Assembly (NCBI GenBank): GCA_963789225.1
Contig: CAWBKD010000046.1
Location: forward strand, 1,116,001 to 1,180,000
Length of the DNA stretch: 64,000 bases
Source of the DNA: Palsa-504 sp963789225
Lineage (GTDB): Bacteria > Actinomycetota > Actinomycetes > Streptosporangiales > Streptosporangiaceae
Direction of reading: 5' to 3'
Each line of letters opens with the position of its first letter. The first letter of the stretch is position 1. A program made the position numbers and the translations under genes. The notes below the pieces were generated by a model. The model made no database searches. It worked only from the letters and a program-made list of their open reading frames with translations, and was not told the DNA's origin. Below, piece after piece: positions 32,999-41,954 of this stretch.

Positions 32999-34510
32999 GT
33001 GAAGAGTGCTGCCCGGAGGGGCCGTAGGTTCAGGCTGAGGCACTGGGTCGCGCTGGACTATCTGGCCGGCGTGGTCATGACGGTGATCCTGTTCGCGACC
33101 ATCAGGAGCAATGTGAGGCGCGGCGAGGCGACGCCGTTCGGCCCGCCTGCCGTCGAGGCCCATTACTTCCTGTTGCCGCTGACCACCCTGCTCGCCTTGG
33201 TCCTCGCGGTGGGGGCGGGCGCCGCGGTGGCCCTGCGCCGCCGCCGCCCGGTGTTCACGCTCGGGGTGCTCCTGGTCGGTTCGCTTATCGCGACCCTTCT
33301 GACCGGGGCGGACTCCCACTCCTCGCTGGCCTTCTTCCTGCCTGTCGCCTACGTCCTCTACCTGGTTTCGGCCACCTACGAACGCTGGCAGGACGCGGTC
33401 CGCGTCCTGGCGGCGGTATTCGCCACCCTCCTCGCCGACGTCGCGCTCCTGGCCATCGGCTCGAACGACACGCTCAACCCGGGCGGCCCGATCATGATCG
33501 CGCTTTGCGTCATCGTGGTCTGGGCGACCGGGTACATCGTGCGCCAGCGCCGCAGGTACGCGGTCAGGCTGCAGGAGGAGGCGGCCAGCAAGGCGGTCAC
33601 GCAGGAACGCCTGCGCATCGCCAGGGAACTGCACGACGTGGTGGCGCACAGCATGAGCGTCATCGCCGTCCAGGCCGGGTACGGCCAGTACGTCATCGAC
33701 ACCCAGCCGGGCGACGCCCGGGCTGCGCTCGGGGCCATCCAGGCCACCAGCCGCGAGGCGTTGGAGGAAATGCGCCGGATGCTCGGCGCGCTCAGGCAAG
33801 CCGACGAGGGCGACGCGCAGGACGAGGGTGCCGGTACCGGGGTTGGCGCGGGGGTTGGTGCCGGGGCCGGGGCCGGGGTCGACGCCGGGGCGCGTGAGGG
33901 CTCCCCCGCCACTCGGCCGGCCGCGCCGCTGTCTCCCGCGCCGGGGCTTTGCGACCTGGACCGGCTGCTGTCCCGCACCTCGGGAGCGGGCATCCAGGTG
34001 CAGGTGATCCGCCGGGGAAACGTGCGCGAGCTGCCCGCGAGTATCGACTTGTCGGCCTACCGGATCGTCCAGGAGGCGCTGACGAACGTGGTCAAGCACG
34101 CCCAGACGAGCAGCTGCCGGGTCCTGCTCGGCTACGGCGACGACGAGCTGGTCATCGAGGTGACCGACAACGGCGCGGGCCTGCAGGTTCCCGCGCTGGC
34201 GGCCGTCGGCGTGCAGGTCCCCGCGCTGGTGGGCGTCGGCGCCGGTTTGGCGGGCTCGGGGGCCGCTCACCACGGCCCGCTCGCCATCGACCGGCGGAGC
34301 CTGGCCCGGCACGTGTTCAGCGCCGACGGGGCCGCCGCCCCGGCTCGGGGCCTCGGCGGTATGGGCAGCGCCGTCCCGGGCGGCGGGCACGGCATCATCG
34401 GCATGCGCGAGCGGGTCAGTTTGCTCGGCGGCGAGTTCAGCGCCGGGCCGCTGCCGGGCTACGGGTTCCAGGTCAGCGCGCGGATCCCGCTGCCCACGGG
34501 CAGCGCATGA
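32999..34510 (+). CDS. NarL-type sensor histidine kinase with an insert in the ATPase domain
   Basis: This 503-residue protein has four N-terminal helices (YLAGVVMTVILFATI; LLPLTTLLALVLAVGAGAA; LGVLLVGSLIATLLTG; SLAFFLPVAYVLYLVSATY). It then has the HisKA_3 motif RIARELHDVVAHSMSV (phospho-His) and the HATPase N-box VQEALTNVVKHAQ. A Gly/Ala/Val-rich linker (about 283-305) separates these. The G1 box DNGAGL is followed by about 65 extra residues with a VPALAAVG/VPALVGVG repeat before the G2 box GGGHGIIGMRERV. GTG 32999 was taken as start; the frame extends upstream. Its stop overlaps the response regulator start. Confidence 0.88.
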   Translation: MKSAARRGRRFRLRHWVALDYLAGVVMTVILFATIRSNVRRGEATPFGPPAVEAHYFLLPLTTLLALVLAVGAGAAVALRRRRPVFTLGVLLVGSLIATLLTGADSHSSLAFFLPVAYVLYLVSATYERWQDAVRVLAAVFATLLADVALLAIGSNDTLNPGGPIMIALCVIVVWATGYIVRQRRRYAVRLQEEAASKAVTQERLRIARELHDVVAHSMSVIAVQAGYGQYVIDTQPGDARAALGAIQATSREALEEMRRMLGALRQADEGDAQDEGAGTGVGAGVGAGAGAGVDAGAREGSPATRPAAPLSPAPGLCDLDRLLSRTSGAGIQVQVIRRGNVRELPASIDLSAYRIVQEALTNVVKHAQTSSCRVLLGYGDDELVIEVTDNGAGLQVPALAAVGVQVPALVGVGAGLAGSGAAHHGPLAIDRRSLARHVFSADGAAAPARGLGGMGSAVPGGGHGIIGMRERVSLLGGEFSAGPLPGYGFQVSARIPLPTGSA

Positions 34511-35280
34511 CGGACCCGGGCGGCTCGGCGACGACGGCGGCCGACTCCGGCACCACCCCGGACACGATACGGGTGGTGGTCGCCGACGACCAGGCCCTGG
34601 TCCGGGTGGGCTTCTGCGGGATCATCGCCGCCACTCCTGGCTTCACCGTGGTCGGCGAGGCGGGCAACGGCGCGGAGGCCGTCGAGGTCGCCCAGCGGGC
34701 CAGGCCCGACGTCATCCTGATGGACGTGCGCATGCCCGTCATGGACGGCATCGAGGCCACCAGGCGGATCACGCAGAGCACCGACGTGCGCGCCCTGATC
34801 CTGACCACCTTCGACCTGGACGAGTACGTGTTCGCCGCGCTGCACGCCGGCGCCAGCGGGTTCCTGCTCAAGGACACCCTCCCCGCCGACCTGCTGACCG
34901 CCATCCGGGTCGTAGCCGGGGGCGACGCGCTGCTGGCGCCGAGCGTGACCCGCCGGCTCATCGGCGAGTTCACCCGCACCAGCCCGGCCGCGGCGGACCC
35001 GCTGGCGGCACCATCCGCCCAGGGCACGCGGGCCGCCGGGAGCCTTCGCCCAGGACCGACCTGCGACCTCGATCAGCTCACCCGGGTCCTCACCGAACGC
35101 GAGCTGGAGGTCCTTACCATGGTCGCCCGGGGGATGTCGAACGGGGAGATCGCCGAGCACCTGACGATCAGCCCGGCCACGGCCAAGACCCACGTGGCTC
35201 ACCTGCTGACCAAGCTCGGTGCCCGCGACCGCATCCAGCTCGTCATCATCGCCTACCAGTCGGGCCTGGTGAGATACTAA
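34507..35280 (+). CDS. NarL/LuxR-family response regulator
   Basis: This 257-residue regulator has an N-terminal receiver (VVVADDQALVRVGFCGIIA, phospho-Asp in DVILMDVRMPVMDG, Lys in FLLKDTLPAD) and a C-terminal LuxR helix-turn-helix (LTERELEVLTMVARGMSN, then AKTHVAHLLTKLGARDR). ATGA overlap with the kinase shows co-translation. Divergence from the ABC operon makes that operon the obvious target. Confidence 0.93.
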   Translation: MTDPGGSATTAADSGTTPDTIRVVVADDQALVRVGFCGIIAATPGFTVVGEAGNGAEAVEVAQRARPDVILMDVRMPVMDGIEATRRITQSTDVRALILTTFDLDEYVFAALHAGASGFLLKDTLPADLLTAIRVVAGGDALLAPSVTRRLIGEFTRTSPAAADPLAAPSAQGTRAAGSLRPGPTCDLDQLTRVLTERELEVLTMVARGMSNGEIAEHLTISPATAKTHVAHLLTKLGARDRIQLVIIAYQSGLVRY

Positions 35281-35319
35281 CGAGCGTCCTGGCCGCCTGA
35301 GCTCCGAGAGGACTACTGA

Positions 35320-36621
35320 GTGACGCGCACAGCCGATGCCATCGTGATCGGAACCGGCATCATCGGTGCCGCTGTCGCGTACGAGCTTGCGCTTACCGGA
35401 CTGCGGGTCATCTCCGTCGACCGGCTGGGCGATGTCGGTTCGGGCTCTACGAGTTCCTCCTCAAGCGTCGTGCGCTTTCACTACTCGACTTTCGAGGGCG
35501 TGGCTGCTTCCTGGGAAGCGAAGTTCGGCTGGGAAACCTGGCGAGACTATCTGAGCGCTCCCGTCGATGAGACCCTGGCACGGCTGCTTGGGGTGGGTGG
35601 CCTGATCCTTGACGGCAGCACCGATCGTGAACGGGTTCTGTCGCTCTTTGATCGCATCGGTATCCCATACGAGTGCTGGGATGCCGAGACCATCCGGCAG
35701 GAAGTGCCCGGCTTGGACCCCGGACGGTACGGTCCGCCCAAGCCGGTCACCGACGACGCATTCTGGGCAGATCCTGACGGCGAGCTCGGTGCCTACTTCA
35801 CGCCTGAGGGCGGATTCATCGACGACCCGCAGCTGGCGACGAGAAACCTCATGGCCGCGGCGATGCGGCACGGAGCAGAAGTCCTGCTCCACGAAGAGGT
35901 GGTGGCGATCCTCGAGCAGGGCGCGCGGGTCCGGGGCATACGTTTGCGCTCGGGAAGCGTCATTGAGTCCCCCATCGTCGTCAATGCGGCGGGGCCGAAC
36001 TCAAATCAGGTCAACGCTCTCGCGGGTGTCACCGGGGAATTCCGGATCCGAACCCGTCCGCTCCGGCAGGAGGTCCACTCTGTGCCCGCGCCGGCTGGCT
36101 ATGCCCGAGGTGAGCTGGGTCCGGTGGTCGCGGACGGGGACCTGGGCACCTACTTCCGGTCGCACCTCGGCGGGCAGCTGCACGTCGGAGGCGCAGAGCC
36201 GGCCTGCGACACCCTGCACTGGATAGATGATCCTGATACTTTCGATCCGCAACCCACTATGCCTGTGTGGGAAGCGCAGACACTCCGCCTGGCCCGAAGA
36301 ATCCCGTCGCTGGGCATCCCGCCTCGTCCTGTTGGTTACGCCGCACTGTACGACGTCGCCGATGACTGGATCCCCATCTACGATCGCACCTCATTGGCTG
36401 GCTTCTACGTGGCCATGGGCACCAGCGGCAACCAGTTCAAGAATGCTCCTGTCGCTGGGCGCTTTATGACCACCCTGATACAGGCCTGCGAGAACGGGCA
36501 CGATCACGACTCCGACCCGGTCGTGTTTCACGGGCCCTTCACCAAGAACGCCATCAACCTGGGGCACTACTCACGCCTGCGCCAAGCCCATCCGGAGAGC
36601 GTGTACGGCGTGATGGGCTGA
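35320..36621 (+). CDS. FAD-dependent DAO-family oxidoreductase
   Basis: This 433-residue flavoprotein begins TADAIVIGTGIIGAAVAYEL, the GxGxxG FAD-binding fold. Middle strands include GGFIDDPQLATRNLMAAAM and VVNAAGPNSNQVNALAGVTG. The C-terminal FAD region reads RPVGYAALYDVADDWIPIYD followed by GFYVAMGTSGNQFKNAPVAG. Such enzymes oxidise amines or amino acids (sarcosine or D-amino acid oxidases) or act as dehydrogenases; the substrate is unclear. GTG 35320 has GAGAGG about 12 bases upstream. Its codon use is less GC-biased than neighbours, which supports a late arrival. Confidence 0.85.
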   Translation: MTRTADAIVIGTGIIGAAVAYELALTGLRVISVDRLGDVGSGSTSSSSSVVRFHYSTFEGVAASWEAKFGWETWRDYLSAPVDETLARLLGVGGLILDGSTDRERVLSLFDRIGIPYECWDAETIRQEVPGLDPGRYGPPKPVTDDAFWADPDGELGAYFTPEGGFIDDPQLATRNLMAAAMRHGAEVLLHEEVVAILEQGARVRGIRLRSGSVIESPIVVNAAGPNSNQVNALAGVTGEFRIRTRPLRQEVHSVPAPAGYARGELGPVVADGDLGTYFRSHLGGQLHVGGAEPACDTLHWIDDPDTFDPQPTMPVWEAQTLRLARRIPSLGIPPRPVGYAALYDVADDWIPIYDRTSLAGFYVAMGTSGNQFKNAPVAGRFMTTLIQACENGHDHDSDPVVFHGPFTKNAINLGHYSRLRQAHPESVYGVMG

Positions 36622-36636
36622 CAAACGAGATCTGAC

Positions 36637-37032
36637 CTAGTGGGAGAAGTGGCCTCGGTAGTACTCGAAGACGAAGCCGATGGTGGCGGCCACGGTCCAG
36701 AGCATCCCGATCAGGAACATCCACCAGCCGATGGCCGCGCCGAGCGCCGCGAAGCCACAGCCGAGGCCGAGGAACAGCGGCCACCAGCTATGCGGGCTGA
36801 AGAACCCGATCTCCCCGGTCCCCTGCGCGATCTCGCCGGTCTCGTCGTCTTCCGGCCGCTTGGGCAGGCGGCGGCCGCTGAACAGCATGTAGAAGCCGGT
36901 GAGCACGGCCAGGCCGACGGCCAGCGCGAGCGCGGTAGTGCCCGTCGGGTCGTGCGAGGTGTACCAGTACACCACGTCCGTGCCGCCGAAGAAGATTCCG
37001 CAGCCGAGGAACAGCCAGCCTTCGACCTTCAT
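36637..37032 (-). CDS. ctaF: Cytochrome c oxidase subunit IV, actinobacterial type
   Basis: This 131-residue membrane protein has four helices (EGWLFLGCGIFFGGTDVVYW; TALALAVGLAVLTGFYMLFS; PLFLGLGCGFAALGAAIGWW; IGMLWTVAATIGFVFEYYRG), the standard CtaF pattern. It stabilises the actinobacterial aa3 oxidase. The start overlaps the ctaD stop by four bases. It ends the ctaC-ctaD-ctaF operon, which faces the accessory block. Confidence 0.93.
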   Translation of the reverse strand: MKVEGWLFLGCGIFFGGTDVVYWYTSHDPTGTTALALAVGLAVLTGFYMLFSGRRLPKRPEDDETGEIAQGTGEIGFFSPHSWWPLFLGLGCGFAALGAAIGWWMFLIGMLWTVAATIGFVFEYYRGHFSH

Positions 37033-38747
37033 ACGCTAACCCCGTCTTTCTGGCTTTCGACGGAGGGGATCGTCTGCTCCAGGCCGTGCGATTCCAGGCC
37101 CCACTTGATGTCCGGGTAGTGGGCTTCGAACGCGGGACGCTCGGACCTGATCCGCGGGATCCGGTAGAAGTTGTGCCGCGGCGGCGGGCAGGACGTCGCC
37201 CACTCCAGGGAGCTGCAGAAGCCCCACGGGTCTTCCTCGGTCACCTTCACCCCGTGCCGCCAGGTGACGTACACGTTCCAGAAGAACATGAGCACCGACA
37301 CGGCGAGAATCCACGACCCGACGGAGGAGATGACGTTGAGCGTGGTCACGTTCCCGGGCAGGTCGGGGTAGTTGGCGGTGCGCCGGACCTGGCCCTCGAC
37401 GCCTGCCCAGTGCTGGACCAGGAACGTCATGTTGAAGCCGATGAACATGAACCAGAACTGGATCTTGCCGATCCGGCTGTTCAGCATCTTGCCGGTCATC
37501 TTCGGCCACCAGAAGTAAAAGCCGGCGAACATCTCGAACAGCACCGTGCCGGCCAGCACGTAGTGGAAGTGCGCGACCACGAAATAGGAGTCGGACACGG
37601 CGAAGTCGAGCGGCGGCGAGGCCAGGATGATGCCGGTAATACCGCCGAACAGGAATACGATGAGGAACCCGATCGTGAACAGCATCGGCGGCTCGAAGGT
37701 GAGCTGCCCCTTCCACATCGTGCCCGCCCAGTTGAAGAACTTCACCCCGGTCGGCACCGCGATCAGGAAGGTCATGAACGAGAAGAACGGCAGCAGCACC
37801 GCGCCCGTGGTGAACATGTGGTGCGCCCACACGGTCATGGACAGCCCGGCGATCGCGATCGTCGCGGCGATCAGCGTCTTGTAGCCGAACAGCGGCTTGC
37901 GGCTGAACACCGGGATGATCTCGGTCGCGATCCCGAAGAAGGGCAGCGCGAGGATGTAGACCTCGGGATGGCCGAAGAACCAGAACAGGTTCTGCCACAA
38001 GATCGCCCCGCCGCTGGCGGCGTCGAAGACGTGCGCGCCGAGCCGGCGGTCGATCTCGAGGACCAGCAGCGCGGCGGCGAGCACCGGGAACGCCATCAGG
38101 ACCAGCATCGAGGTCAGCAGCGCGTTCCAGCAGAACATCGGCATCCGGAACATCGTCATGCCCGGGCACCGCATGCAGAAGATCGTGGTGATGAAGTTGA
38201 CCCCGCCGAGGATCGTGCCGAACCCGGCCAGCACCAGGCCCATGATCCACATGTCGGCGCCGACCCCGGGCGAGTAGATCGCGCTGGTCAGCGGGGCGTA
38301 CGCGTACCAGCCGAACGACGCGGAACCGCCCGGGGTAAGGAAGCTGGCCAGCAGGATCAGCCCGCCAAACGTGAACAGGTAGTAGCTCAGCAGGTTCAGC
38401 CGCGGGAACGCGACGTCGGGCGCGCCGATCTGCAGCGGGATCAGCTCGTTCGCGAACCCCACGAACAGCGGGGTGGCGAACAGCAGCAGCATGAGCGTGC
38501 CGTGCATGGTGAACAGCTCGTTGTACTGCTGGTCGGACACGAAGTGCTCGTCGGGCCCCAGCAACTGGATCCGCATGAGCAGGGCCATCACGCCGGCGCA
38601 CAGGAAGAAGAAGAACGAGGTGATCAGGTACAGGTGCCCGATGATCTTATGGTCGGTCGAGGACAGCCAGTAGGCGAGGATGAAGCCCTTCCGCTCGGTG
38701 CGGGCGGCAGGTATCCCGGTGATGATCGGCCGTTCGATCGTGCTCAT
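37029..38747 (-). CDS. ctaD: Cytochrome c oxidase subunit I
   Basis: This 572-residue catalytic subunit of the aa3 oxidase has twelve helices; heme a and a3 ligands lie in FTMHGTLMLLLFATPLF and AHFHYVLAGTVLFEM. The copper-binding segment FWFFGHPEVYILALPFFGI holds the crosslinked His-Tyr pair. The proton-channel motif NFITTIFCMRCPGM is present. ATG at 38747 overlaps the ctaC stop (four bases). Homologues begin in this MSTIERPIITG style. It reduces oxygen to water with electrons from cytochrome c. Confidence 0.96.
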   Translation of the reverse strand: MSTIERPIITGIPAARTERKGFILAYWLSSTDHKIIGHLYLITSFFFFLCAGVMALLMRIQLLGPDEHFVSDQQYNELFTMHGTLMLLLFATPLFVGFANELIPLQIGAPDVAFPRLNLLSYYLFTFGGLILLASFLTPGGSASFGWYAYAPLTSAIYSPGVGADMWIMGLVLAGFGTILGGVNFITTIFCMRCPGMTMFRMPMFCWNALLTSMLVLMAFPVLAAALLVLEIDRRLGAHVFDAASGGAILWQNLFWFFGHPEVYILALPFFGIATEIIPVFSRKPLFGYKTLIAATIAIAGLSMTVWAHHMFTTGAVLLPFFSFMTFLIAVPTGVKFFNWAGTMWKGQLTFEPPMLFTIGFLIVFLFGGITGIILASPPLDFAVSDSYFVVAHFHYVLAGTVLFEMFAGFYFWWPKMTGKMLNSRIGKIQFWFMFIGFNMTFLVQHWAGVEGQVRRTANYPDLPGNVTTLNVISSVGSWILAVSVLMFFWNVYVTWRHGVKVTEEDPWGFCSSLEWATSCPPPRHNFYRIPRIRSERPAFEAHYPDIKWGLESHGLEQTIPSVESQKDGVSV

Positions 38748-39613
38748 TGGGTGCTCCCGGATGACGACTGCTGCGCCTGTTCGGCGGTCATGTCCGCCTG
38801 GAATTGCTGCGGTGTCACCACCTTCACTGTAAACAGCATCCTGCTGTGGTAAAGGCCGCACAACTCGCTGCAGTGCCCGATGAAGGTACCCGTCGTTGTC
38901 GCGACGATCTGGAAGTGGTTCGGGTGGCCGGGGATGACGTCGCGCTTGAACAGGAACTCGGGCACCCAGAACGCGTGGTCCACGTCGGCCGACGTCAGGT
39001 TGAACTGGACCAGTTCCCCCGTCGGGATCTCCAGCACCGGCAGCGGTCCCTCGCCCCACATGTTCCCGACGTTGGTCACGTGGTACTGCGGGTAGTTGAA
39101 CTGCCAGCTCCACTGGAAGCCCAGGACGTCCACGACCACCTGGGGGTTGGGCTTCAGCTGGTCGATGTAGTTCTCGTCCTTGGCGGTGAAGTAGAAGAGC
39201 ACGGCGATCAGCACGAACGGGACCGTCGTGCACAAGATCTCGATCGGCATGTTGTACCGGACCTGCTGCGGCAGCCGGTCGCCCTTCTTGCGGTGGAAGA
39301 TCACCGCCCACAAGATCATGCCCCAGACCACCGCGCCCACGGCCAGCCCGGCGATCCAGGATCCCTGCCAGAGCGTGAGGACGGTCTTGCCCTGCTCCGT
39401 GATCGGGTTGGGGAAGCCGAGCCTGGTGAACGAGTTGTTCGTGCAGCCGGTCAGCCCGAGGACCAGTACGCATGCTGCGATGGTCAGGCCCGCGACGCGT
39501 GCTAGCCGGCGCGGGCGGTGCTGGCCCCGGGGGGGCGACCCCCCGGGATCCCCCCGGTCCTGGGGGGCTTGCCCAGCCCCCCAGACCCCCTGGGCGGCGT
39601 GATCGGTTGTCAA
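38744..39613 (-). CDS. ctaC: Cytochrome c oxidase subunit II, lipoprotein, with repeat-encoded N-terminus
   Basis: Of about 289 residues, the copper-A domain is complete: DVLGFQWSWQFNYP, DVDHAFWVPEFLFK and GHCSELCGLYHSRM. A lipoprotein signal ends LVLGLTGC. Before it are about 30 Gly/Pro/Gln-rich residues encoded by the palindromic element at 39525-39590, not usual in CtaC. TTG at 39613 was chosen because GAGGAAGG stands 8 bases upstream and no start lies between the element and the signal peptide. Upstream ATGs remain possible. It receives electrons from cytochrome c. Confidence 0.9.
   Translation of the reverse strand: MTTDHAAQGVWGAGQAPQDRGDPGGSPPRGQHRPRRLARVAGLTIAACVLVLGLTGCTNNSFTRLGFPNPITEQGKTVLTLWQGSWIAGLAVGAVVWGMILWAVIFHRKKGDRLPQQVRYNMPIEILCTTVPFVLIAVLFYFTAKDENYIDQLKPNPQVVVDVLGFQWSWQFNYPQYHVTNVGNMWGEGPLPVLEIPTGELVQFNLTSADVDHAFWVPEFLFKRDVIPGHPNHFQIVATTTGTFIGHCSELCGLYHSRMLFTVKVVTPQQFQADMTAEQAQQSSSGSTQ
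39525..39590 (-). repeat. G-rich double palindrome, copy 1
   Basis: On the reverse strand this 66-bp element has stem 1 CTGGGGGGCT-GGGCA-AGCCCCCCAG (39584-39560) and stem 2 CCCGGGGGG-TCG-CCCCCCCGGG. Copy 2 at 58981-59047 has the same layout and the same GGGCA loop but different stem bases. Here it lies inside the 5' coding part of ctaC. Confidence 0.75.
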
Positions 39614-39879
39614 GGCGAGGGCCTTCCTCGGTTCTGCTACAGCGTGTCGTGGACACAGTATCGCGCACCGACCCCGGGCCTTCGCGGACCCCCACATGTT
39701 TCGGGGGATCTTCCCGGACGCCGCGTTCACCGGGGCCGCCGCCGGGCATGATGGAGGGCGTGAGGGTGCGCGCATGACGGGACGTCGCGTCCGCCTATTC
39801 GGGCGCGGGCCGACCGGCGGCGCGGCCCGCCGTACGGATCCCCCGGCCCCCGCCGCCAGTTCCGTCCCTTTCCGTGGGG

Positions 39880-39900
39880 CCGAACGAGCGGTGGTTTCAC
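39880..39900 (-). repeat. Copy of the dispersed motif
   Basis: The reverse strand reads GTGAAACCACCGCTCGTTCGG, about nine bases upstream of the TusA-like gene and on the opposite strand to that gene. Confidence 0.45.
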
Positions 39901-39908
39901 CCCCCGGC

Positions 39909-40139
39909 GTGGCAGCCGTCCTGACTATCGACGCGCTGGGCCGCAAGTGCCCCATCCCGATCATCATGCTCGCCGAGCAGATCAGGGACGTCCCGCTGGG
40001 CGCGGTGGTCGCCGTCCTGGCCGACGACCCGGCGGCCTACACCGACATCCCCTCGTGGTGCGTGATGAAGTCCCAGGAGTTCGCCGGGTACACCGAACTC
40101 CCCCGCGGCTGGGCCCTGTTCATCCGCCGCGCGATCTGA
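39909..40139 (+). CDS. TusA-like sulfurtransferase-family protein
   Basis: This 76-residue protein has the signature TIDALGRKCPIPIIMLAEQI with the CPxP cysteine at about residue 14, then VVAVLADDPAAYTDIPSWC and GYTELPRGWALFIRRAI. TusA proteins carry sulfur as a persulfide to tRNA modification or cofactor synthesis. GTG 39909 was chosen for length; the frame is open upstream to 39696, but that part is Arg/Pro-rich and unlikely to be coding. It is exactly adjacent, stop to stop, with ctaG. Confidence 0.75.
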   Translation: MAAVLTIDALGRKCPIPIIMLAEQIRDVPLGAVVAVLADDPAAYTDIPSWCVMKSQEFAGYTELPRGWALFIRRAI

Positions 40140-41111
40140 TCACTGGCTGGGCTTGAACCGGTCGGTGAACCGGGGGTCGTTCTCCCACCACAGCGGGGTG
40201 TCCTCGGCCGGGCGGTCCGCATCCGGCTCGGCCGACGTGACGTCGAGTTCGGCGTCGATCTTGGCCGCGTCGGACTCGTCCTCGCGCATGAGCTGCATCA
40301 GCTGAGCGGCGAGGAACGGCAGGCCGACCAGGTCGCCGAGGATCCACAGCGCTCCCCCGCCGACGACCTGGGAGGTGGACAGGCTGGGTCCCCAGGGCCT
40401 GGCCAGCGCGTGGTAGTAGGACGCGCCCAGCAGGTTCTGGTCGGCGAGGACGGCGAGGCCGAAGAACGCGTCGCCGACCACCTCCACGCCGGTGATCCAC
40501 ATGGAGACCACGTAGGGGTACTGCTTCGGCACCGGGTCGACGCGCAGCAGCGTCCAGAAGAACACGAACCCGAGCGCCATCAGCGCCAGGTAGGTGAGCT
40601 CGCGGACCGTCCCGCTGTGGAAGACCGCGGTGTACCAGGACGTGAAGTACATGACGAACGGCACGCCGACCAGGGCGAGCGACGTGATCGCGGGGAAGGT
40701 GAGGATCCGCAGCGGGAGCGAGCGGATGACCGCCTCCAGGCGGGCCCCCGCGCGGGGCAGGGCCGCGATGGCCAGCGTGATCGGGCGCCCCAGGGCGAGG
40801 AACAGCGGGACCACGAGGACCAGCAGGACCGTCTGCACGGCCCGCGCGTAGAACACGACCGCCTGGTAGGCACCCACGAAGGACATGGTGGCGATGACCA
40901 GGAAGCCGAGGCCGAGGCCGAGGAACCAGACCTGCCGCGCGGTCGGCCACGGGTGACCCGCGCGGCGGGCCCGCCGGACGCCGGCCAGGTAGCCGGCGCC
41001 GAGAAGGACGATGAGCGCCAGCATCCACGGATCGAACGTCCACTCGGTCAGCGCGCGGGTCAGCGTCAGCTCGGGGGGCCCGTGGTACCCGGACGCCAGC
41101 ACGGTTCCCAT
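40140..41111 (-). CDS. ctaG: CtaG-type cytochrome c oxidase assembly protein (caa3_CtaG fold)
   Basis: This protein of about 323 residues has at least seven helices: MLALIVLLGAGYLAGVRRA, FLGLGLGFLVIATMSFVGA, TVLLVLVVPLFLALGRPITL and LALMALGFVFFWTLLRVDP. The FTSWYTAVFHSGTVRELTYL loop and HALARPWGP are conserved in caa3_CtaG proteins. It helps deliver copper to the oxidase. The C-terminus is acidic and extra-membranous. ATG 41111 was preferred to GTG 41120. It is close to ctaC, consistent with its role. Confidence 0.85.
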   Translation of the reverse strand: MGTVLASGYHGPPELTLTRALTEWTFDPWMLALIVLLGAGYLAGVRRARRAGHPWPTARQVWFLGLGLGFLVIATMSFVGAYQAVVFYARAVQTVLLVLVVPLFLALGRPITLAIAALPRAGARLEAVIRSLPLRILTFPAITSLALVGVPFVMYFTSWYTAVFHSGTVRELTYLALMALGFVFFWTLLRVDPVPKQYPYVVSMWITGVEVVGDAFFGLAVLADQNLLGASYYHALARPWGPSLSTSQVVGGGALWILGDLVGLPFLAAQLMQLMREDESDAAKIDAELDVTSAEPDADRPAEDTPLWWENDPRFTDRFKPSQ

Positions 41112-41139
41112 GCCCGCCACGCTACCGCGAGTGTTCTGG

Positions 41140-41787
41140 TTAGGAGTTACCGCCCGAGCCGGCCTGGACGGGGCCGATGAACGTGGTCTGGACCGGCTCG
41201 GCGCAGGCCTCCGACTGATTGGGCAGGTAGACGGCGGCCGTCTGGCCTGGCGGGTAGACCTGCAGGTCCGTCGCCGCGGCGGGGCTGCACGTGGCGGTCG
41301 GGAAGTTCAGCGCGTCCACGATCTGCAGCGTCGCGTTCGCGACGTCACCGGGGGCCAGCGTGATCAGGGTGGCCGCCGTGGTGGTGCTGCGCTTGGCGGC
41401 CAGGCCCAGCTGCACGTAGGGCGGCCCGGACACCAGCGAGACGCCGGGGTAGCCGTACAGCGTGCACGTGGAGCCCGAGGTGTTGGTGAAGTCAATCACC
41501 TCGTACGTGCCTCCCGCGTACCCCTGCCCGAGCCCCTGGGTCACCTTCAGCGAGCCGTTCGGGCAGGCCTGGGCGCCGACCACGGCCGGGGAGTTGGGCG
41601 AGGACGTGGACGACACCGGGGCAGGCGCGCTCGTGCTGGCCGCCGGGGCTGGGCTCGAGGAGCTCGCCGAGGTAGGCGGCGCGCTTGACGAAGCTGACGA
41701 CCCGCAGCCGGCCAACGCCAGGGTGGCGAAGCAGGCCAGCGCCGCGGCCGCCCATCTAGTCCGTGAACTCCCAAACCTACGAATCAC
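41140..41787 (-). CDS. DUF4232 lipoprotein
   Basis: This 215-residue exported lipoprotein has signal RWAAAALACFATLALAGC (lipobox LAGC), then a Ser/Pro/Ala-rich linker (about 20-60). A DUF4232 domain follows, with paired cysteines (CPNGSLKVTQGLGQ, TSGSTCTLYGYPGVSL, ATCSPAAATDLQVYP and SEACAEPVQTTFIGP). The usual disulfide pattern fits. GTG 41787, preceded by GGAAGG, places the signal correctly; ATGs at 41802 and 41817 would lengthen it. Function is unknown. Confidence 0.8.
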   Translation of the reverse strand: MIRRFGSSRTRWAAAALACFATLALAGCGSSASSSAPPTSASSSSPAPAASTSAPAPVSSTSSPNSPAVVGAQACPNGSLKVTQGLGQGYAGGTYEVIDFTNTSGSTCTLYGYPGVSLVSGPPYVQLGLAAKRSTTTAATLITLAPGDVANATLQIVDALNFPTATCSPAAATDLQVYPPGQTAAVYLPNQSEACAEPVQTTFIGPVQAGSGGNS

Positions 41788-41920
41788 TGCCGTGCCTTCC
41801 ATGCGATCAGGGCTCATGCCCCTCTGCCATTATGACGATGGGGAGGGCGCGCCGGTTGCATGACGACAGGGGCGCGCCGGTGGGCGCTACGGCGCGGGGC
41901 GCCGCGCGTGCGCGGGAGGG

Positions 41921-41948
41921 GAACCATCGCTCGTTCGGGAAAAATGAG
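41921..41948 (+). repeat. Copy of the dispersed motif
   Basis: GAACCATCGCTCGTTCGGG followed by AAAAATGAG lies just downstream of the PfkB-kinase stop and upstream of the DUF4232 gene. The bases before it (GCGCGGGAGGG) also match the copy at 29175. A GGCGC-GGG-GCGCC hairpin lies nearby. Confidence 0.5.
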
Positions 41949-41954
41949 CCTGGA

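Noticed and set aside
33820..33960. Possible sequencing or assembly repeat in the kinase linker
   Set aside because: Gly/Ala/Val-rich coding repeats with in-frame variation are common in actinobacterial linkers; the frame stays open, so I kept it as coding.
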